Shown here: piece after piece, positions 32,484 through 43,325 of the stretch | How positions within the stretch are numbered: the stretch's first letter is position 1 | How the letters are laid out: each line of letters opens with the position of its first letter | Notes under the pieces: model-generated | Told to the model about the DNA's origin: nothing | Database searches by the model: none | Seen by the model: the letters and a program-made list of their open reading frames with translations, nothing else | DNA from: Rhizomys pruinosus | Taxonomy: Eukaryota; Chordata; Mammalia; Rodentia; Spalacidae | DNA length: 64,000 nt | Direction: 5' to 3' | Assembly (NCBI GenBank): GCA_009823505.1 | Contig: VZQC01008059.1 | Coordinates: 1,469,471-1,533,470 of the forward strand | Program-made: the position numbers and the translations under genes

Positions 32484-33434
32484 TTATTTTAGCTGTTTTG
32501 GGGAGTGACGACTCCTGATAAGAACCTTCCCTATGGCCCCTTTCATCTCACTGTTCCTCAGTGTGTAAATGAGGGGGTTGAGAAATGGGGTTCCCAGTGT
32601 GTACACCAGCGAGACGAACTGGTCTTGCTTGGGGTGGTAGCTGGAGTTGGGGCGCAGGTACATGAAAGCACAGCAGCCATACTGCAGCAGCACCGCGGTG
32701 AGGTGGGAGGAGCAGGTGTTGAAGGCCCTGCAGCGGCCAGCTGCAGAGTGGAGCTGGAGCACAGCCCACACTATCAAGGCGTAGGACGTAGCTATGAAAA
32801 AGAAAGGCACAGCGATGGCCAGTGTGGCTGCCAGCAGCACGGAGAGCTCATGGATGTGGCTGGTGGTGCACAGGAGACGCATCACAGTTGGTGCATCACA
32901 AAAGTAGTGCTCAATTCCCCGAGCCTGGCAGAACGGCAGACAGAAGATGAAGGCCACCAGCTGCACAGACAGGAAAAAGCCGATGACCACAGAAGCCACA
33001 ACCAGGCGGACGCAGAGAGTTATAGTCATGATGAGAGGGTACTGCAAGGGCTGACAGATGGCCACATAGCGGTCATAGGCCATGATAGCCAGGAGGAAGC
33101 AGTCAGCGCTGCCGAGGCCAATGAGGAAAACCATCTGCGTGGCGCAGCTCAACAGGGAGATGGTCTTCTCCGACTGCAGGGTGTTGGCCAGCATGTGGGG
33201 CACCACCACGGTGGTGTAGCAGAGCTCTACCCCTGAGAGGCTGCCCAGGTAACAGTACATGGGCGTGTGTAGGCGGGCTTCTGTCTGGACGGAGACCAGG
33301 ATGAGGACGTTCCCAGAGATGATCAATGCATAAGTCAGGCTGACACCGACAAAGCACAGTACACGCAGATCTGGGCAAGCCGAGTAGGCCAGGAACACAA
33401 ACTCCATGAGTCCTGAGCGGTTCTCCCAGGCCAT
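32484..33434 (-). CDS. OR10W1: Olfactory receptor family 10 subfamily W member 1
   Basis: A 316-residue odorant GPCR. Marks from the ATG at 33,434: N-glycosylation site NRS at 5-7; TM1 SGN at 40-42; [13 protein letters not shown] at 56-68; cysteines 97 and 179 for the disulfide; [12 protein letters not shown] at 118-129; SY in TM5 at 217-218; [12 protein letters not shown] at 236-247, where the usual S is [11 protein letters not shown] at 285-294. The body matches human OR10W1 as I recall it ([23 protein letters not shown]). Three ATGs compete: 33,494, 33,434 and 33,407. I choose 33,434 because a strong 3' splice site ends 20 bases upstream, which would leave 33,494 in the intron, and because it keeps the glycosylation site; 33,407 matches the shorter human start. 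The frame is intact. A second copy lies at the right edge. Confidence 0.93.
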   Translation of the reverse strand: MAWENRSGLMEFVFLAYSACPDLRVLCFVGVSLTYALIISGNVLILVSVQTEARLHTPMYCYLGSLSGVELCYTTVVVPHMLANTLQSEKTISLLSCATQMVFLIGLGSADCFLLAIMAYDRYVAICQPLQYPLIMTITLCVRLVVASVVIGFFLSVQLVAFIFCLPFCQARGIEHYFCDAPTVMRLLCTTSHIHELSVLLAATLAIAVPFFFIATSYALIVWAVLQLHSAAGRCRAFNTCSSHLTAVLLQYGCCAFMYLRPNSSYHPKQDQFVSLVYTLGTPFLNPLIYTLRNSEMKGAIGKVLIRSRHSPKQLK

Positions 33435-33454
33435 TGGGCTCACTGCTGTTCTCT

Positions 33455-33469
33455 CTGAGTGGGACAGAG
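33455..33469 (-). promoter_or_regulatory. Predicted 3' splice site upstream of OR10W1 start
   Basis: Minus-strand CTCTGTCCCACTCAG ends 20 bases before the ATG at 33,434. It is a prediction that decides between alternative starts. Confidence 0.6.
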
Positions 33470-33505
33470 GCAAAGATCTTATTTTATTAATCAAGTCCAG
33501 AGTTG

Positions 33506-33652
33506 TGCTGGGTGTGGTGGCACAAGCCTTTAATTTCAGGAGGCAGAGGCAGGTGGATATTTGTCAGTTCAAGGCCAGCCTGGTCTACATAGTGAGCTGG
33601 AGGCCAGCTGGGACTAAAGGGAGATCCTGTCTCAAAAAGACCAAAAAAAAGT
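33506..33652 (+). mobile_element. B1 SINE
   Basis: GTGCTGGGTGTGGTGGCACA to GTCTCAAAAAGACC plus an A-tail. The TCCTAGCACTTGGG part is shortened. Confidence 0.9.
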
Positions 33653-34116
33653 TAGATAAGGACTAGTTCCGTTAGGTCTGTTTTTATTAAGTCTGGCTAC
33701 CTGTTAATGTCTACCTGGCCACAGTTGGTTAAGGACAGACTACTAAGCAAAAGTATTAGGAGAAATGAGGAGATTCAGGAACCTAGTGTCAACAAAATAA
33801 AATAAAATTTAAATTCAGTAAATGCACAAGTTAGCATCAAGGAATTCTTGGGGCTAGAGGCATTCTGCTGATTGATGTAGGGAAGACATTTGTTCACTTA
33901 TGTACATAAAAGCTTATTGTTTATAAATTTCACTTATTTGTTTATATATTTCACTGATCTCTAAGTCAGTGAGATGTGGATGCCACAGTCAAAGCTCATA
34001 GTCAGATGAATAATGAAGAAGGGGAGTAAGAGGTGGGAAAGGAATAACGAGAGGAATGCCCTGGGGGCAAAGTCTAGCTCAGAATTAGGTTGACTGTAGC
34101 AGGAATAAACTGTAGA

Positions 34117-34300
34117 AAAGAGCCAGGTGTGGTGGTGCATGCTTTTAATCCTAGCACTTAGAAGGCAGAGGCAGGTGGATCTCTGTGAGTTCAAGGGCAG
34201 CCTTGTCTACATAGTGATTTCCAGGACAGCTGGAGCTACAGGGAGACCCTGTCTCAAAAAAGACCAAACCCCCCAAAAAAACAAAAAACAAAAAAACAAA
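34117..34300 (+). mobile_element. B1 SINE
   Basis: GAGCCAGGTGTGGTGGTGCA to GTCTCAAAAAAGACC with an A/C-rich tail. GTAGAAAAG occurs on both sides. Confidence 0.9.
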
Positions 34301-34389
34301 CCAGTAGAAAAGAACTTGCTCCACACTTGTGAGTTCTCCAGGCTTATCTAGGCAGGAGAGGCATGATTTGAAGGAAATAGTATTTGAGA

Positions 34390-34625
34390 ATTGGTCTTCT
34401 TTAAGAAAATGATGCTAACAGGCTGAGCAAGCTCTACTGGATGGGTTCATACCAAGGGACATTTGGGGATCCACACTTGACTAAATAGGCACTAACATAT
34501 ATGACAGAATGCATGAAATCTGGAGGGTGGTATGGGAGGGTGAAACTAGGGGAGGGGCCTAGATATGACCGGAGTGTGCAGAACACACAAAAATTTAATA
34601 AAGATTTGTTTTATGAAAAGAATAT
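34390..34625 (+). mobile_element. LINE-1 3' terminus
   Basis: GGCTGAGCAAGCTCTACTGG, CATATATGACAGAATGCATG, AAATCTGGAGGGTGGTATGG and TTTAATAAAGATTTGTTTTA parallel the end of the other L1 3' UTR copies. Confidence 0.65.
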
Positions 34626-36300
34626 AGTATTTTATCTTTGGCTTTATTCTAATATATTAGGAGACATGATCAGGAACTATTGGAACCCCAAAACAATTTC
34701 TGTGAGTTTGCACAGAACTCTAGAAGACCAATACAATGTCTTTTTCTCTTCACTTACTAGGAGCAAATGGGAAATGTAGGGGGAAGCACCATTCTCCCCA
34801 ATAAGGAAAGCAAAGCAAACAAAACACTGACCCCCAACTTTCAATGAACACATACCACTCACAAAGACTGTCCAGTCCACTTCTTTTCCTAAACCAACTT
34901 GTATTTAGGAAGAAGAAAGGTGAGATGTAACCTTATTTAAACTCATCAAATTTTAATATTGCCTGTTCGTCAATATGATCTTTGAAGAAGAAAATCTCTT
35001 ACCAAATACCTCTCCTCATAGTAACCATCATACAGACCTGCCTTAAGGTCATAGGCACAGGGAAAGGTGATTAGGGATTTTATAACTCTTAATAACATAC
35101 ACGAACATGGAAGACACTCTGTTTTTCATATAGCTTGGAAGAGCTCTCTATTTCCTTTATTTTCTTTTCCTCTTCTGAATTTCAATAACGCTTTGAATAA
35201 CTGCTAATGATAGCGTTCTGCACATTTTGCTGGTGTATGAGGAGGAAATGTACTGTGCGAGCATGCTATCAGTTTGAGAGTAAATGATGTGGCTTGTGTG
35301 ATGTTAACCACTGGCTTTGTGATGTTAAGCAATATGTAATTTATCTCAATCACATGTTATTTATTTGAAAAATAGGGGACATAATGATACGTAGTTCAAA
35401 TGATTATTTTGAATTTAATTGAGAATGCCATATAAGATATCTATCAAAGCAACTAATCTGCAGCAAAAGCAACCTAATAAAACATGGCCATCTTTATTTG
35501 TAAGTTCAGGGACAGCCACTTGCCTTACTTTTATTTTTATCTTTCTATAACACCAAGACAAATGTGGTATAAAATGATATACAATAATTGTAAGACAAAG
35601 ATACTATGAAATACATAAGACATTTCATATTTTCACTGCTAAGTTTATTTCGTAGTTAAATTATTTGTTTAGGAATGCTTATGGGAAGCAACTTATATCC
35701 TTCATTTCTAAGAAGATAACATGTTGGTGTCTATAACAAAGAGAATCCAAGGATTAGCTTATCACCTATATGAGGATGGAGGCCTTTGAAGTCCTTGACA
35801 GAATGATCAGTCCTGAGAATTCTATTGGTGTCCATCAAACCCATGCCATCTTACCTGTGTTTTTTGATAAAATTTTCACATGGGGATTATCAAAGGTCAT
35901 GAACTCTTAATTCTGGAAGGGATCAGAGAAACTACATATGGCAGTCCTTTATCAGGTACTTAAGTCTTCAAGAAAGTATTAGGGCATGTGACATCATCAA
36001 TGTTCAGTGAATACAATAACTCCTGGAATTCTTGCTTTATTGTTAAAATATATGATTCTCTGAGAGTTCTTTCTCCTGATCAGCTGAAACCTGTTTGACT
36101 TCCATTATTCACTCTGTTCTAAACAACAGGACATTTTCTCCATAGAAAACTTTACACTATTGTTTAAATATGTGTCATAATTTAAGCTCTGGAAATGCTC
36201 TCATATTCACCACCTTCCTTGAGAGTACAACACATGGGACAGACAACAGAAAAGATATATTAGGAACTTTTAGACTGATAAAGTGGCAGAGTTTATTAAA
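34626..36300. other. Mostly unique DNA with a MIR-like patch
   Basis: About 35,305-35,470 resembles a sense MIR (TGGCTTTGTGATGTTAAGCA, then TTATTTGAAAAATAGGGGAC). Nothing else identifiable. Confidence 0.4.
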
Positions 36301-36311
36301 GAAAAAGTAAT

Positions 36312-36395
36312 TATCAGCCTGGTCTACAGAATGAGTTCCAGGACAGCTGGGGCTACAGGGAGACCCTGTCTCAGACCAAAAAAAAAAAAAAAAGT
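36312..36395 (+). mobile_element. 5'-truncated B1 SINE
   Basis: Starts at CAGCCTGGTCTACAGAATGA and ends GACCCTGTCTCAGACC plus a 16-base A-run. AAAGTAATTAT and AAAGTAATAAT flank it. Confidence 0.9.
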
Positions 36396-36399
36396 AATA

Positions 36400-37145
36400 A
36401 TGAAACAAAGAAAGAATTATATCAACACATTTCCCATTTACTGTTTCAAGTGGCCACTGAATGTAATGTATATAAGGTGGTTACTTTAGGATCCTCTACT
36501 GAACTACCCCTGTCAAGTCTCAGGGCACACAGGTGGAAACCCACATCACTCTCACCTCCTCCTTACTGCTCCAAAAAGCACAGTCTCACCAAGCAAGAAT
36601 GATTCGAAAAAGTTCAACTCCGTGCATTCTGGAGACCCAGAGAGTCTATCCTAGAACATCACTCCTAGTGTCTCAGTGTTACATAAAAGGGGACATAGTA
36701 GTCTTGGCATTCAAAAGACCTCACTAGACTTCCAATATACTATTAAGATTATAATCTTCTGAGAAAACCATGTCATACAGATTTCTGTTTCATTGCTTAA
36801 ATGTAAATAATAATACCAGTCAGGGTTGGGAAGAGATTAAAGGAGACAAGGCATTTAAAACACTTGACTTGATGTATGGACCCATGAAGGTGCATAATAC
36901 ATCTTTTTCTTTCCCACCTTCTTGTATTTGTTATACTATTACTAATATCCATTTCATGCAGAGGGTCATATGAAGCTTTAAATGAGGGAGGACAGGGTCT
37001 CTTCAGAACTTTAAATTTATGAAAATTTGCATATTCAATTCTTTAATGTTTCTCAGAGATTAGTTATTAATACTTTAGTCAAAGTAATTGGACTTTGAAG
37101 TGAGTTCTGAGGCCACTGATTTTCTAACAGTTTGCAAATCAAAGG
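36400..37145. other. No gene; possible MIR trace
   Basis: 36,780-36,870 has GTAAATAATAATACC and GAAGAGATTAAAGGAGACAAGG, weakly MIR-like. Otherwise nothing recognised. Confidence 0.35.
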
Positions 37146-37149
37146 TTAG

Positions 37150-37352
37150 AGAAAGACTCTTACCAACAATGTGAGGAGAAAGAGGGTTGCACTGAGTCAA
37201 TATCCTCAGGTGTACCCACAAAAAACAGCACCTAGAACGTGCAGTGCGACTGCTCCGGTGTATCAACTTGAAGGGCAGACAATAAATGATCCTGGGGAGA
37301 CTTTTTCAGTGGCACTGAGATTTCGTGGCCCCTCCCAAAAAAAAAAAAAAAA
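37150..37352 (+). other. A-tailed segment of unknown origin
   Basis: A GC-richer block ending GTGGCCCCTCCC is followed by a 16-base A-run at 37,337-37,352 in otherwise AT-rich DNA. AATAAATGATCC lies ~55 bases before the A-run. It has the look of a retroposed transcript end, but I do not recognise a parent gene or SINE, and no target duplication was spotted. Confidence 0.3.
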
Positions 37353-38179
37353 CTATTGAAGGAATAAATTGCCTTGTCACCTAGAGTCTTGTCTCATAGA
37401 TTTCATCTCCCTGAAGAAGGAAGCACAAATCTTTTCCCCCGTTAGGAGACACTTCTGAAGAATTTCTTGATCAACATACTTATATAGGCATAGGAATAGT
37501 ACAAGTATTGATAAGGAGCTGTGAAAATGACTATCATTAAACACCATAAAGGGCCTGAATCTCATTAACTTTGTGTGAAGATTTGTTCAAAATGCATATT
37601 TTCAGGAAGAAAAAAAAAATAAAAGAAAGCCCTGAGCCTTTCAAGGAATTGGAGATTGATCAGTAGAAAACATTTAAGTATGTGTGAGAAGTTACTCTAT
37701 AGTGAAAGAGATATATCTGTTTGAGAAAGAAATATTTATTGAGCCTCTGATGGTGGAGTGTTTCATTAACTCTTTGGGAAGAGAAATTTGAACTGTATCT
37801 CACAGCTTAACAAGCAATCCAGACATGCCCAATGGTGTAAACAACACAAGGAGATGTTTTATTGCTTTCTCACCATTTGAGAAAGCAATAAAGAAAATAC
37901 CTTCTTTAAACTTAAAAATATTTATAAAAGTAATAAAAGCATATATATATGGTTGTCAATACAAAATATTTAAAATTCCATATGTCAAAAATAGTACCTT
38001 GAAATATCAAAGACAAATGAAAAACAGGAAGCATCTCTCTCCAGCTGCAAAGGGATGTTCTGGAGTTATTTCCCAGAGGCCTCTTTCCTTTCATCTCTTT
38101 GGGTCCCAGATTTTTAGCTGAATTATGCTAGGTTATGCTATTGAGATAAATCATATGAAACATGAGTAGTTTTAAACAA
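37353..38179. other. No recognisable feature
   Basis: AT-rich DNA. The 98-codon frame at 37,825-38,121 has no family resemblance. Confidence 0.4.
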
Positions 38180-38420
38180 TAGGGATTTAGTTTTTGTGTA
38201 CCTTACCAAAGTGGTCTATGGATTCAATGCAATCCTGTCAAAATTCCAATGACACTCTTCATAGAACAAGAAAAAAAATACTAAAATTCACATGGACACA
38301 AAAGATCATAATAACAGGACAGGGTTGGGGGCTGGTAAAGGGAGTACAGGGGAAGGGTCAACAAAATAAATTATATATGGAAATGCCATAATGAAACCCA
38401 TTACTTTGTAGGCTAATTTT
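38180..38420 (+). mobile_element. LINE-1 ORF2 fragment
   Basis: In frame with stops: YLTKVVYGFNAI, then K-F followed by KFTWTQK, matching the ORF2 region after the RT core. This is one piece of a broken L1 continued at 38,730-39,456. Confidence 0.65.
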
Positions 38421-38556
38421 GAAAAGTTAAATATTTAATTTTAGAAACTAAAATAAAGCTACCATCTGATTCAACTAAACCTCTTTTGTGTTTATTCCCC
38501 AAGAAATCCAAATCGGCATACTACAAAGATATCTACACACCCTTCTTTCTTTTCTT

Positions 38557-38718
38557 CTTCTTCTTTTTTTTTTAATCTTTTTGAGACAGGGTCTCCCTTT
38601 CATCCCAATAGGCCTGGCACTCGATATGCAGACCAGGCTGACTTTGAACTCAGAGAGACCTGCCTGCCTTTGCCTCCTGAGTGCTGGGATTAAAGGCATG
38701 CACCACCATGCCCGGCCT
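38557..38718 (-). mobile_element. B1 SINE inside L1
   Basis: Antisense B1, T-run to CATGCCCGGCC, separating ORF2-like sequence on either side. Confidence 0.88.
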
Positions 38719-38724
38719 TACCCT

Positions 38725-38915
38725 TGTTTCTTACAACAGTATTCACAGTATCTGATTTATGGAATAAACCTAAGTGCCCAGCAGTAGATAAAAATATAAA
38801 GAAACCATGGCATACATTTACAGTGGAGTATATATATATACATATACATATATACATATAAAAGAACTACATCATGTAATTTGGAGGAAAATGGATGGAA
38901 CTAGATACTATAATG
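38725..38915 (+). mobile_element. LINE-1 ORF2 C-terminal fragment (left of LTR)
   Basis: CAGTATTCACAGTATCTGAT, GGAATAAACCTAAGTGCCCA and GGAAAATGGATGGAACTAGA are the ORF2 C-terminal phrases, with an ATATAC repeat expansion near 38,830-38,862. Confidence 0.65.
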
Positions 38916-39296
38916 TGCTGGTCAGTTTTTGTTAACTTGACACAAACTGTAGATACTTTGGAAGAGCAAACCTCAGTTGAGGAATTTCCTCCATTAAATT
39001 GGCCTTGGCCATGTCCGTGAGTGATTTTCTTAATTGGTAATTGATTCAGAAGGGGCAGGCCGCTGTGGGTGGTACCATCTCTGGGTAGATGGGCTGGGCT
39101 GTATATGGAGGGTAACTGCACAAGCCAGGGGGACTAAACCAATAAGTAACATTCCTCCATGGTCCAGGTTCTTACCTTGAGTTCCTACCCTGACTTCCCT
39201 CAGGGGTGGACCGTGACCTGGGAATTGTACGATGAAATAAACCCTTTATCCTCTAAGTTGGTTTTGGTTATTGTTTTAACACAGTAAACTACGACA
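38916..39296 (+). mobile_element. Solo MaLR-like LTR inserted into L1
   Basis: Starts TGCTGGTCAG, carries TTAACTTGACACAAACTG, GCTGGGCTGTATATGGAG, GATGAAATAAACCCTTTAT and ends ACTACGACA. The 5-base flanks TAATG (38,911-38,915) and TCATG (39,297-39,301) agree at four of five positions, as expected of ERVL/MaLR insertion. The L1 text resumes on the right. Confidence 0.75.
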
Positions 39297-39456
39297 TCAT
39301 GGGAAACAATTTTGTTTCAGAAAGAAAAATATTAAATGCTTTCTCTCATATGGAGAAATATATTCCCAAAGACATGAAAATAAAAAGTAGACAACTTGGG
39401 AAAATGAAGAAAACCAGGAGAAGGCAGATCGAGTCTAACCAGGGAATAGCAGGGAT
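39297..39456 (+). mobile_element. LINE-1 continuation (right of LTR)
   Basis: GTTTCAGAAAGAAAAATATT and TGCTTTCTCTCATATGGAGA correspond to the VSQ...QRKKN...FLSYG end of ORF2 and the first 3' UTR bases. Confidence 0.55.
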
Positions 39457-39508
39457 AATATAATATAATATAATATAATATAATATAATATAATACAATA
39501 TAATATAA
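39457..39508 (+). repeat. (TATAA)n pentanucleotide microsatellite
   Basis: About ten ATAAT/TATAA units with one ATACAATAT interruption. Confidence 0.9.
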
Positions 39509-40215
39509 ATACTTTGCACACATTGGAAATCCATTATTTTACATATTTAATGCAAAGGGATTTGACATGAGGAAAAATGTACATGGAGTCTTATATATAA
39601 TTAAGACCTTATGAGCATTAATAGGAGCTTTAAATGCCTGCTTAGCACTGAATCAGATTTTGGGAGACATTGAATTTCTTCTGCAAGCCTAGGGATTAAT
39701 TCTTTCAGGGATCCCTCAGTATTTGTCTACTCCTTGCCTTACAACAGGTTCTGAGAGCAACTTTTCAGCAGATTGATTTTATTTTCAAGGACCAAATACT
39801 GTTTTTTTTTTTTAATCTGGAGAAAGTGTCATATAAATTATTTGAGATCTCTAACTCCCTTATTGTTTTTAAAACCACTTATAACACAATTGAAACAAAA
39901 GCTATGTTTTAATAACGTCCTGTTTATTTTTGGTCTCAGTGTTAATATTCAGACAAAAAACTCAAAGGCTAAAAGTTTATTGAAAATTACAACATATATT
40001 TTAAAAGCCCATCTTCTAGGTTAAACATATTTATGATGGTTAATATATGTTTTATTTTTTTACATGGTTGCAAATTGAATATTCTTTTTCACTGTGCACT
40101 CATACCTTTCCACCCTGCACTAGTCTGCTTCATCTAGTTTGAGGTCCTGTGGCTGGCATTCCATGTGTGTCAAATCAGTTTAGAAAGGCTGGGTTTGACA
40201 TTTACATTTTTTTTC
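39509..40215. other. No recognisable feature
   Basis: AT-rich sequence; nothing identifiable. Confidence 0.4.
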
Positions 40216-40217
40216 AA

Positions 40218-40219
40218 TT

Positions 40220-40270
<51 letters not shown>

Positions 40271-40522
40271 TATGTGTGTGTTGCTTGGGTATGTATATGT
40301 GAGTATAGGTGTCAGTGGAGGCTGGAGGTGTAGAATTCCCCTGGGGCTTGAGTTAGAGTTGGTTGTGAGACAAATGACTATGTGCTATGTGTGGAACATG
40401 GGTCTTCTACGAAAGCAGTGCTTTAATTCCAGCACTCAGGAGGCAGAGGCAGGGAGATGTCTGGGAGAGCGAGGTTGTCCTGGTCTTAGTGAGTTCTAGG
40501 CTAACTGGGAGACCTTGTCTCA

Positions 40523-40618
<96 letters not shown>

Positions 40619-40643
40619 AACCACTAGGCCATCTCTCCAGCCC
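40218..40643. mobile_element. Chimeric SINE block: (TG)n, B2/B3-like, B1, (GAAA)n, B2 head
   Basis: (TG)n at 40,220-40,267 leads into antisense B2/B3-like text (GGTGTCAGTGGAGGCTGGAG, ATTCCCCTGGGGCTTGAGTT) to ~40,420. A sense B1 body without its head follows (TTTAATTCCAGCACTCAGGAGG to GTCTCAAAG), then ~95 bases of GAAA. The last part, CCACTAGGCCATCTCTCCAGCC at 40,620-40,641, is the missing head end of the antisense B2. The B1 plus GAAA therefore sits inside the B2. Confidence 0.75.
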
Positions 40644-41300
40644 ACCAGGTTACATTTTAAATAATCCTGTTGCCGTCCTCACCCCTTAGCTCCTGTACCA
40701 TGTGCATCATTTATATAAACATAATCTTGTTTACTTTGTATTCCAGGGAATAGAGAAAGGAGTTTAAGTTTTGAAGTAAAGATAAAAAGTGAAGAAGAAA
40801 CGAGATAGAATCTGTTTCCTTCCACTGCTTTGGCTTTAATAGAGGCAATGTACTGATGGTTAGGAGATAAAGTTAAAGATCAATATGTGAAGCACTGGGT
40901 GCAGATTGATGTCGTGCAAAGCACAAGACCCCTGGATAGACTAGGATGTCATCCTGCCACAACTGCATGAAATACAGTGATGTTCTGCCTATCCACAGAC
41001 AAAAGCTAAGAACATACTTCACATCTATGATACATATATGAGAAGGATCCTTGTGGGCAGTGAAAGAGGTAAGACTACTAAGTGGATTCCTAAGTACACA
41101 ACAGAGCAAGGGATCAGTACTAGGTGGTTAGAGGACATGACAAATGAAGAAATGCTGTCTACAGAAATGTTACTGTGTTTAGATATTCTTGTAAGGCATC
41201 CTTGGGAACAACTACTAGGGCCTGAAGAATACTTTGAATAGGGTCAGCTTCTCTAAGTGGGCTGGACCATTGAATGACTATAATTTAATCATTAAAAATA
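40644..41300. other. No recognisable gene
   Basis: Unique-looking or old L1-derived sequence. Frames at 40,873-41,241 are short and unsupported. Confidence 0.35.
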
Positions 41301-41440
41301 CATAACAATAATAATCAAAGAAAAGGTCATGCTATTGAGAGGGAGTTGGGGCTTGGGAAGAAGTGGAGGGTAAGGATGGTGTGAAATGATGTAATTACAG
41401 TACTCATGTATGAAAGCCTCAAAAATTAATTTAAAAGATG
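41301..41440 (+). mobile_element. LINE-1 3' terminus
   Basis: AAAGGTCATGCTATTGAGAGG, AGTGGAGGGTAAGGATGG, GTATGAAAGCCTCAAAAATT plus an A-rich end. Similar to the ends at 26,735 and 29,895. Confidence 0.5.
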
Positions 41441-41447
41441 TCAAGAG

Positions 41448-41805
41448 CTGGAGAGATGACTCAGCAGTTAAGAGAGCTTGTAGAGTGATCATAAGAAGAA
41501 GAGTTTGGGTCCCAACACCCGTGAAGCAAGCTGGGTGTCCTGCTAATGCCTGTAACTGAAGCTCCAAGGGAGGCAGAGCAGGAGAATCACGGGTTCTCTG
41601 GCTTCCTGCCTAGCTGAGAGAACTCAAGCCCCAGGTTCCTGGAGAGAGTCCACCTCAGAGGAACAGGCAGAAGGCAATAGAGGAGGATGCCTGAAGCCCT
41701 CTTCTGGCTTCTTCATGCACATAGGTGCATGCACTTCTACATACACGTAAATGAACACACATTCACACATAAAAAATAAACAAGCAAGTAAATAAATAAA
41801 TAAAC
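41448..41805 (+). mobile_element. B2/B3-related SINE with long insert
   Basis: Head GAGCTGGAGAGATGACTCAG, tail section GAAGCCCTCTTCTGGCTTCT through CACACATAAAAAATAAAC. The middle (~41,540-41,690) does not match B2. Confidence 0.6.
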
Positions 41806-41823
41806 TTAAAATATGTCCTCTAG

Positions 41824-42060
41824 GGCAGGGCATATAGCTCAGCTAGGCACTTCAGTGCCTGCTTAGCTTGCATAAACCCCTCACTTTGCTCTCTAGCATG
41901 AGCTGGGTGTGGTGGCACAGGCTGTAATCCTGTGTAATCACACAGGAGATAGAAGTGGAAGGATCAGGACTTCAAGTTCATCCTCAGCCATATAGACAGT
42001 TTGAGTCCAGCCTGATCTATATGATACTCTGTCTCAAATTATACATAAATAATGTAAATA
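41824..42060 (+). mobile_element. B4-like SINE (tRNA head plus B1)
   Basis: GGCAGGGCATATAGCTCAGC is an ID/tRNA-like head. It is followed by a B1 body from GAGCTGGGTGTGGTGGCACA to ATACTCTGTCTCAAATT. This ID-B1 fusion is the B4 layout. Confidence 0.7.
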
Positions 42061-42159
42061 AATGAACAGATACAATGTAAGTTTTGATGCACAATTGACA
42101 GAATAATGTTAAAGTGCAGAGTGATATCTTTTGGGGATATCTGCAACTCTGTTTTTTAA

Positions 42160-42320
42160 AATAATATTTTGTATTTATTCTGTGAGAAGTTTATGGCTAT
42201 CTCCAATGCAGCTTGATCTTGTCTATCCCACTACCTCCCTCCCACTCCAGCCCTTTGGAGCCCACCACAGGACCTCACTCTCAACTTCATGTCTTTCTTT
42301 TTGATTATGGTTATTGTTGA
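42160..42320 (-). mobile_element. Possible LINE-1 3' end
   Basis: TTCTGTGAGAAGTTTATGGC and CCACTACCTCCCTCCCACTC resemble the antisense end of L1 3' UTRs. Weak. Confidence 0.35.
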
Positions 42321-42334
42321 TAAGTCTATTGATA

Positions 42335-42460
42335 CCCTACAGCCCCAGCTGACCTGGAACTCACTCTGTAGAACAGGCTGGGCTTGAATTCACAGAGATC
42401 CACCTGACTCTGCCTCCCTAGTGCTAGGATTATAGGCCTGTGGCATCACACGTAGCTTAA
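42335..42460 (-). mobile_element. B1 SINE, truncated
   Basis: ACAGCCCCAGCTGACCTGGA to GTGCTAGGATTATAGGCCTG; the tail side is missing. Confidence 0.8.
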
Positions 42461-42547
42461 AGACGGTTCTTACTGCCATGTGGTTGCTGGGAATTGAACC
42501 TGGGTTCTCTGCAAGAGGAATCGGCGCTGAGCCATCTCTCCAGCCCC
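42461..42547 (-). mobile_element. B2 SINE head fragment
   Basis: AGACGGTTCTTACTGCCATG to GCCATCTCTCCAGCCCC; only the head half. Confidence 0.85.
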
Positions 42548-42689
42548 GTAAACATTATTTTCAACAGTTCTATATGATGGAAAAATTTCCAGAAAATTTT
42601 GCCCAAAATGTGATCTTATCACAGAGATCTGTCCCATTTAGACAGCACAGGTCTTGGTAGTCGGAGCTCACACTCGTAATCTCTTCTCA

Positions 42690-42922
42690 GTCTTTTTTTT
42701 TAATTTTATTTATTTACCTTCTATGTGTATGAATGTACTATCTGCATGTAGGTTTGTGCACCCGTGTCGTGCAAATGCCGCAGAGGTCAGAAGAGGGCGT
42801 CGGATTCCCCTGGAATTGGAGTTAAAGACGGTTTTCAGCCTCCATGTGGGTGCTGGGGATCGAACCCAGGTCCTCTGCAAGAGGAGTCGGCGCTCTTAAC
42901 CACTAGGCTATCTCTCCAGCCC
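42690..42922 (-). mobile_element. B2 SINE (single-block subtype)
   Basis: Full antisense B2 with one CTGGAATTGGAGTTAAAGAC block, hence without the 17-bp duplication. Confidence 0.9.
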
Positions 42923-42981
42923 TTCAGATAGCCTTTTACTTTTCTTCTTTCTTTTCCGTGAATTAAAAGTTCTCGCTCTGG

Positions 42982-43203
42982 GGGCTGGAGAGATGGCCTA
43001 GCGGTTAAGAATGCAGACTGCTCTTGCAGAGGACCCGGGTTCGATCCCCAGCACCCGCATGGCTGCTGAGAACCGTCTTTAACTCCAGTTCCAGGGGAAT
43101 GCGACGCCCTCTTCTGACTTCCGCGGCATTGCACGACACGGGTGCACAAACCTACATGCAGACAGTACATTCATACATATAAAAAATAAAGATTTATAAA
43201 AAA
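42982..43203 (+). mobile_element. B2 SINE (single-block subtype)
   Basis: Sense B2 with B box GGTTCGATCCC at 43,038-43,048 and flanks AAGTTCTCGCTCT and AAGTTCTCACTCT, one mismatch. It forms an inverted pair with the B2 at 42,690-42,922. Confidence 0.92.
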
Positions 43204-43325
43204 AAAAGTTCTCACTCTGATACATGCATTTAAATATCCGGCACATGTAAACAATGAAAGCCTGGATTGCTGGCTTTGCTGAGTGCAGAGTAAGTGATTA
43301 ATGGGAAGTCTGAGGAAGGAAGAGG

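Noticed and set aside
32505..33236. A 243-codon open frame on the plus strand
   Set aside because: It is the antisense shadow of OR10W1. GC-rich coding DNA of conserved receptors often leaves an open opposite frame, and the peptide has no family character.
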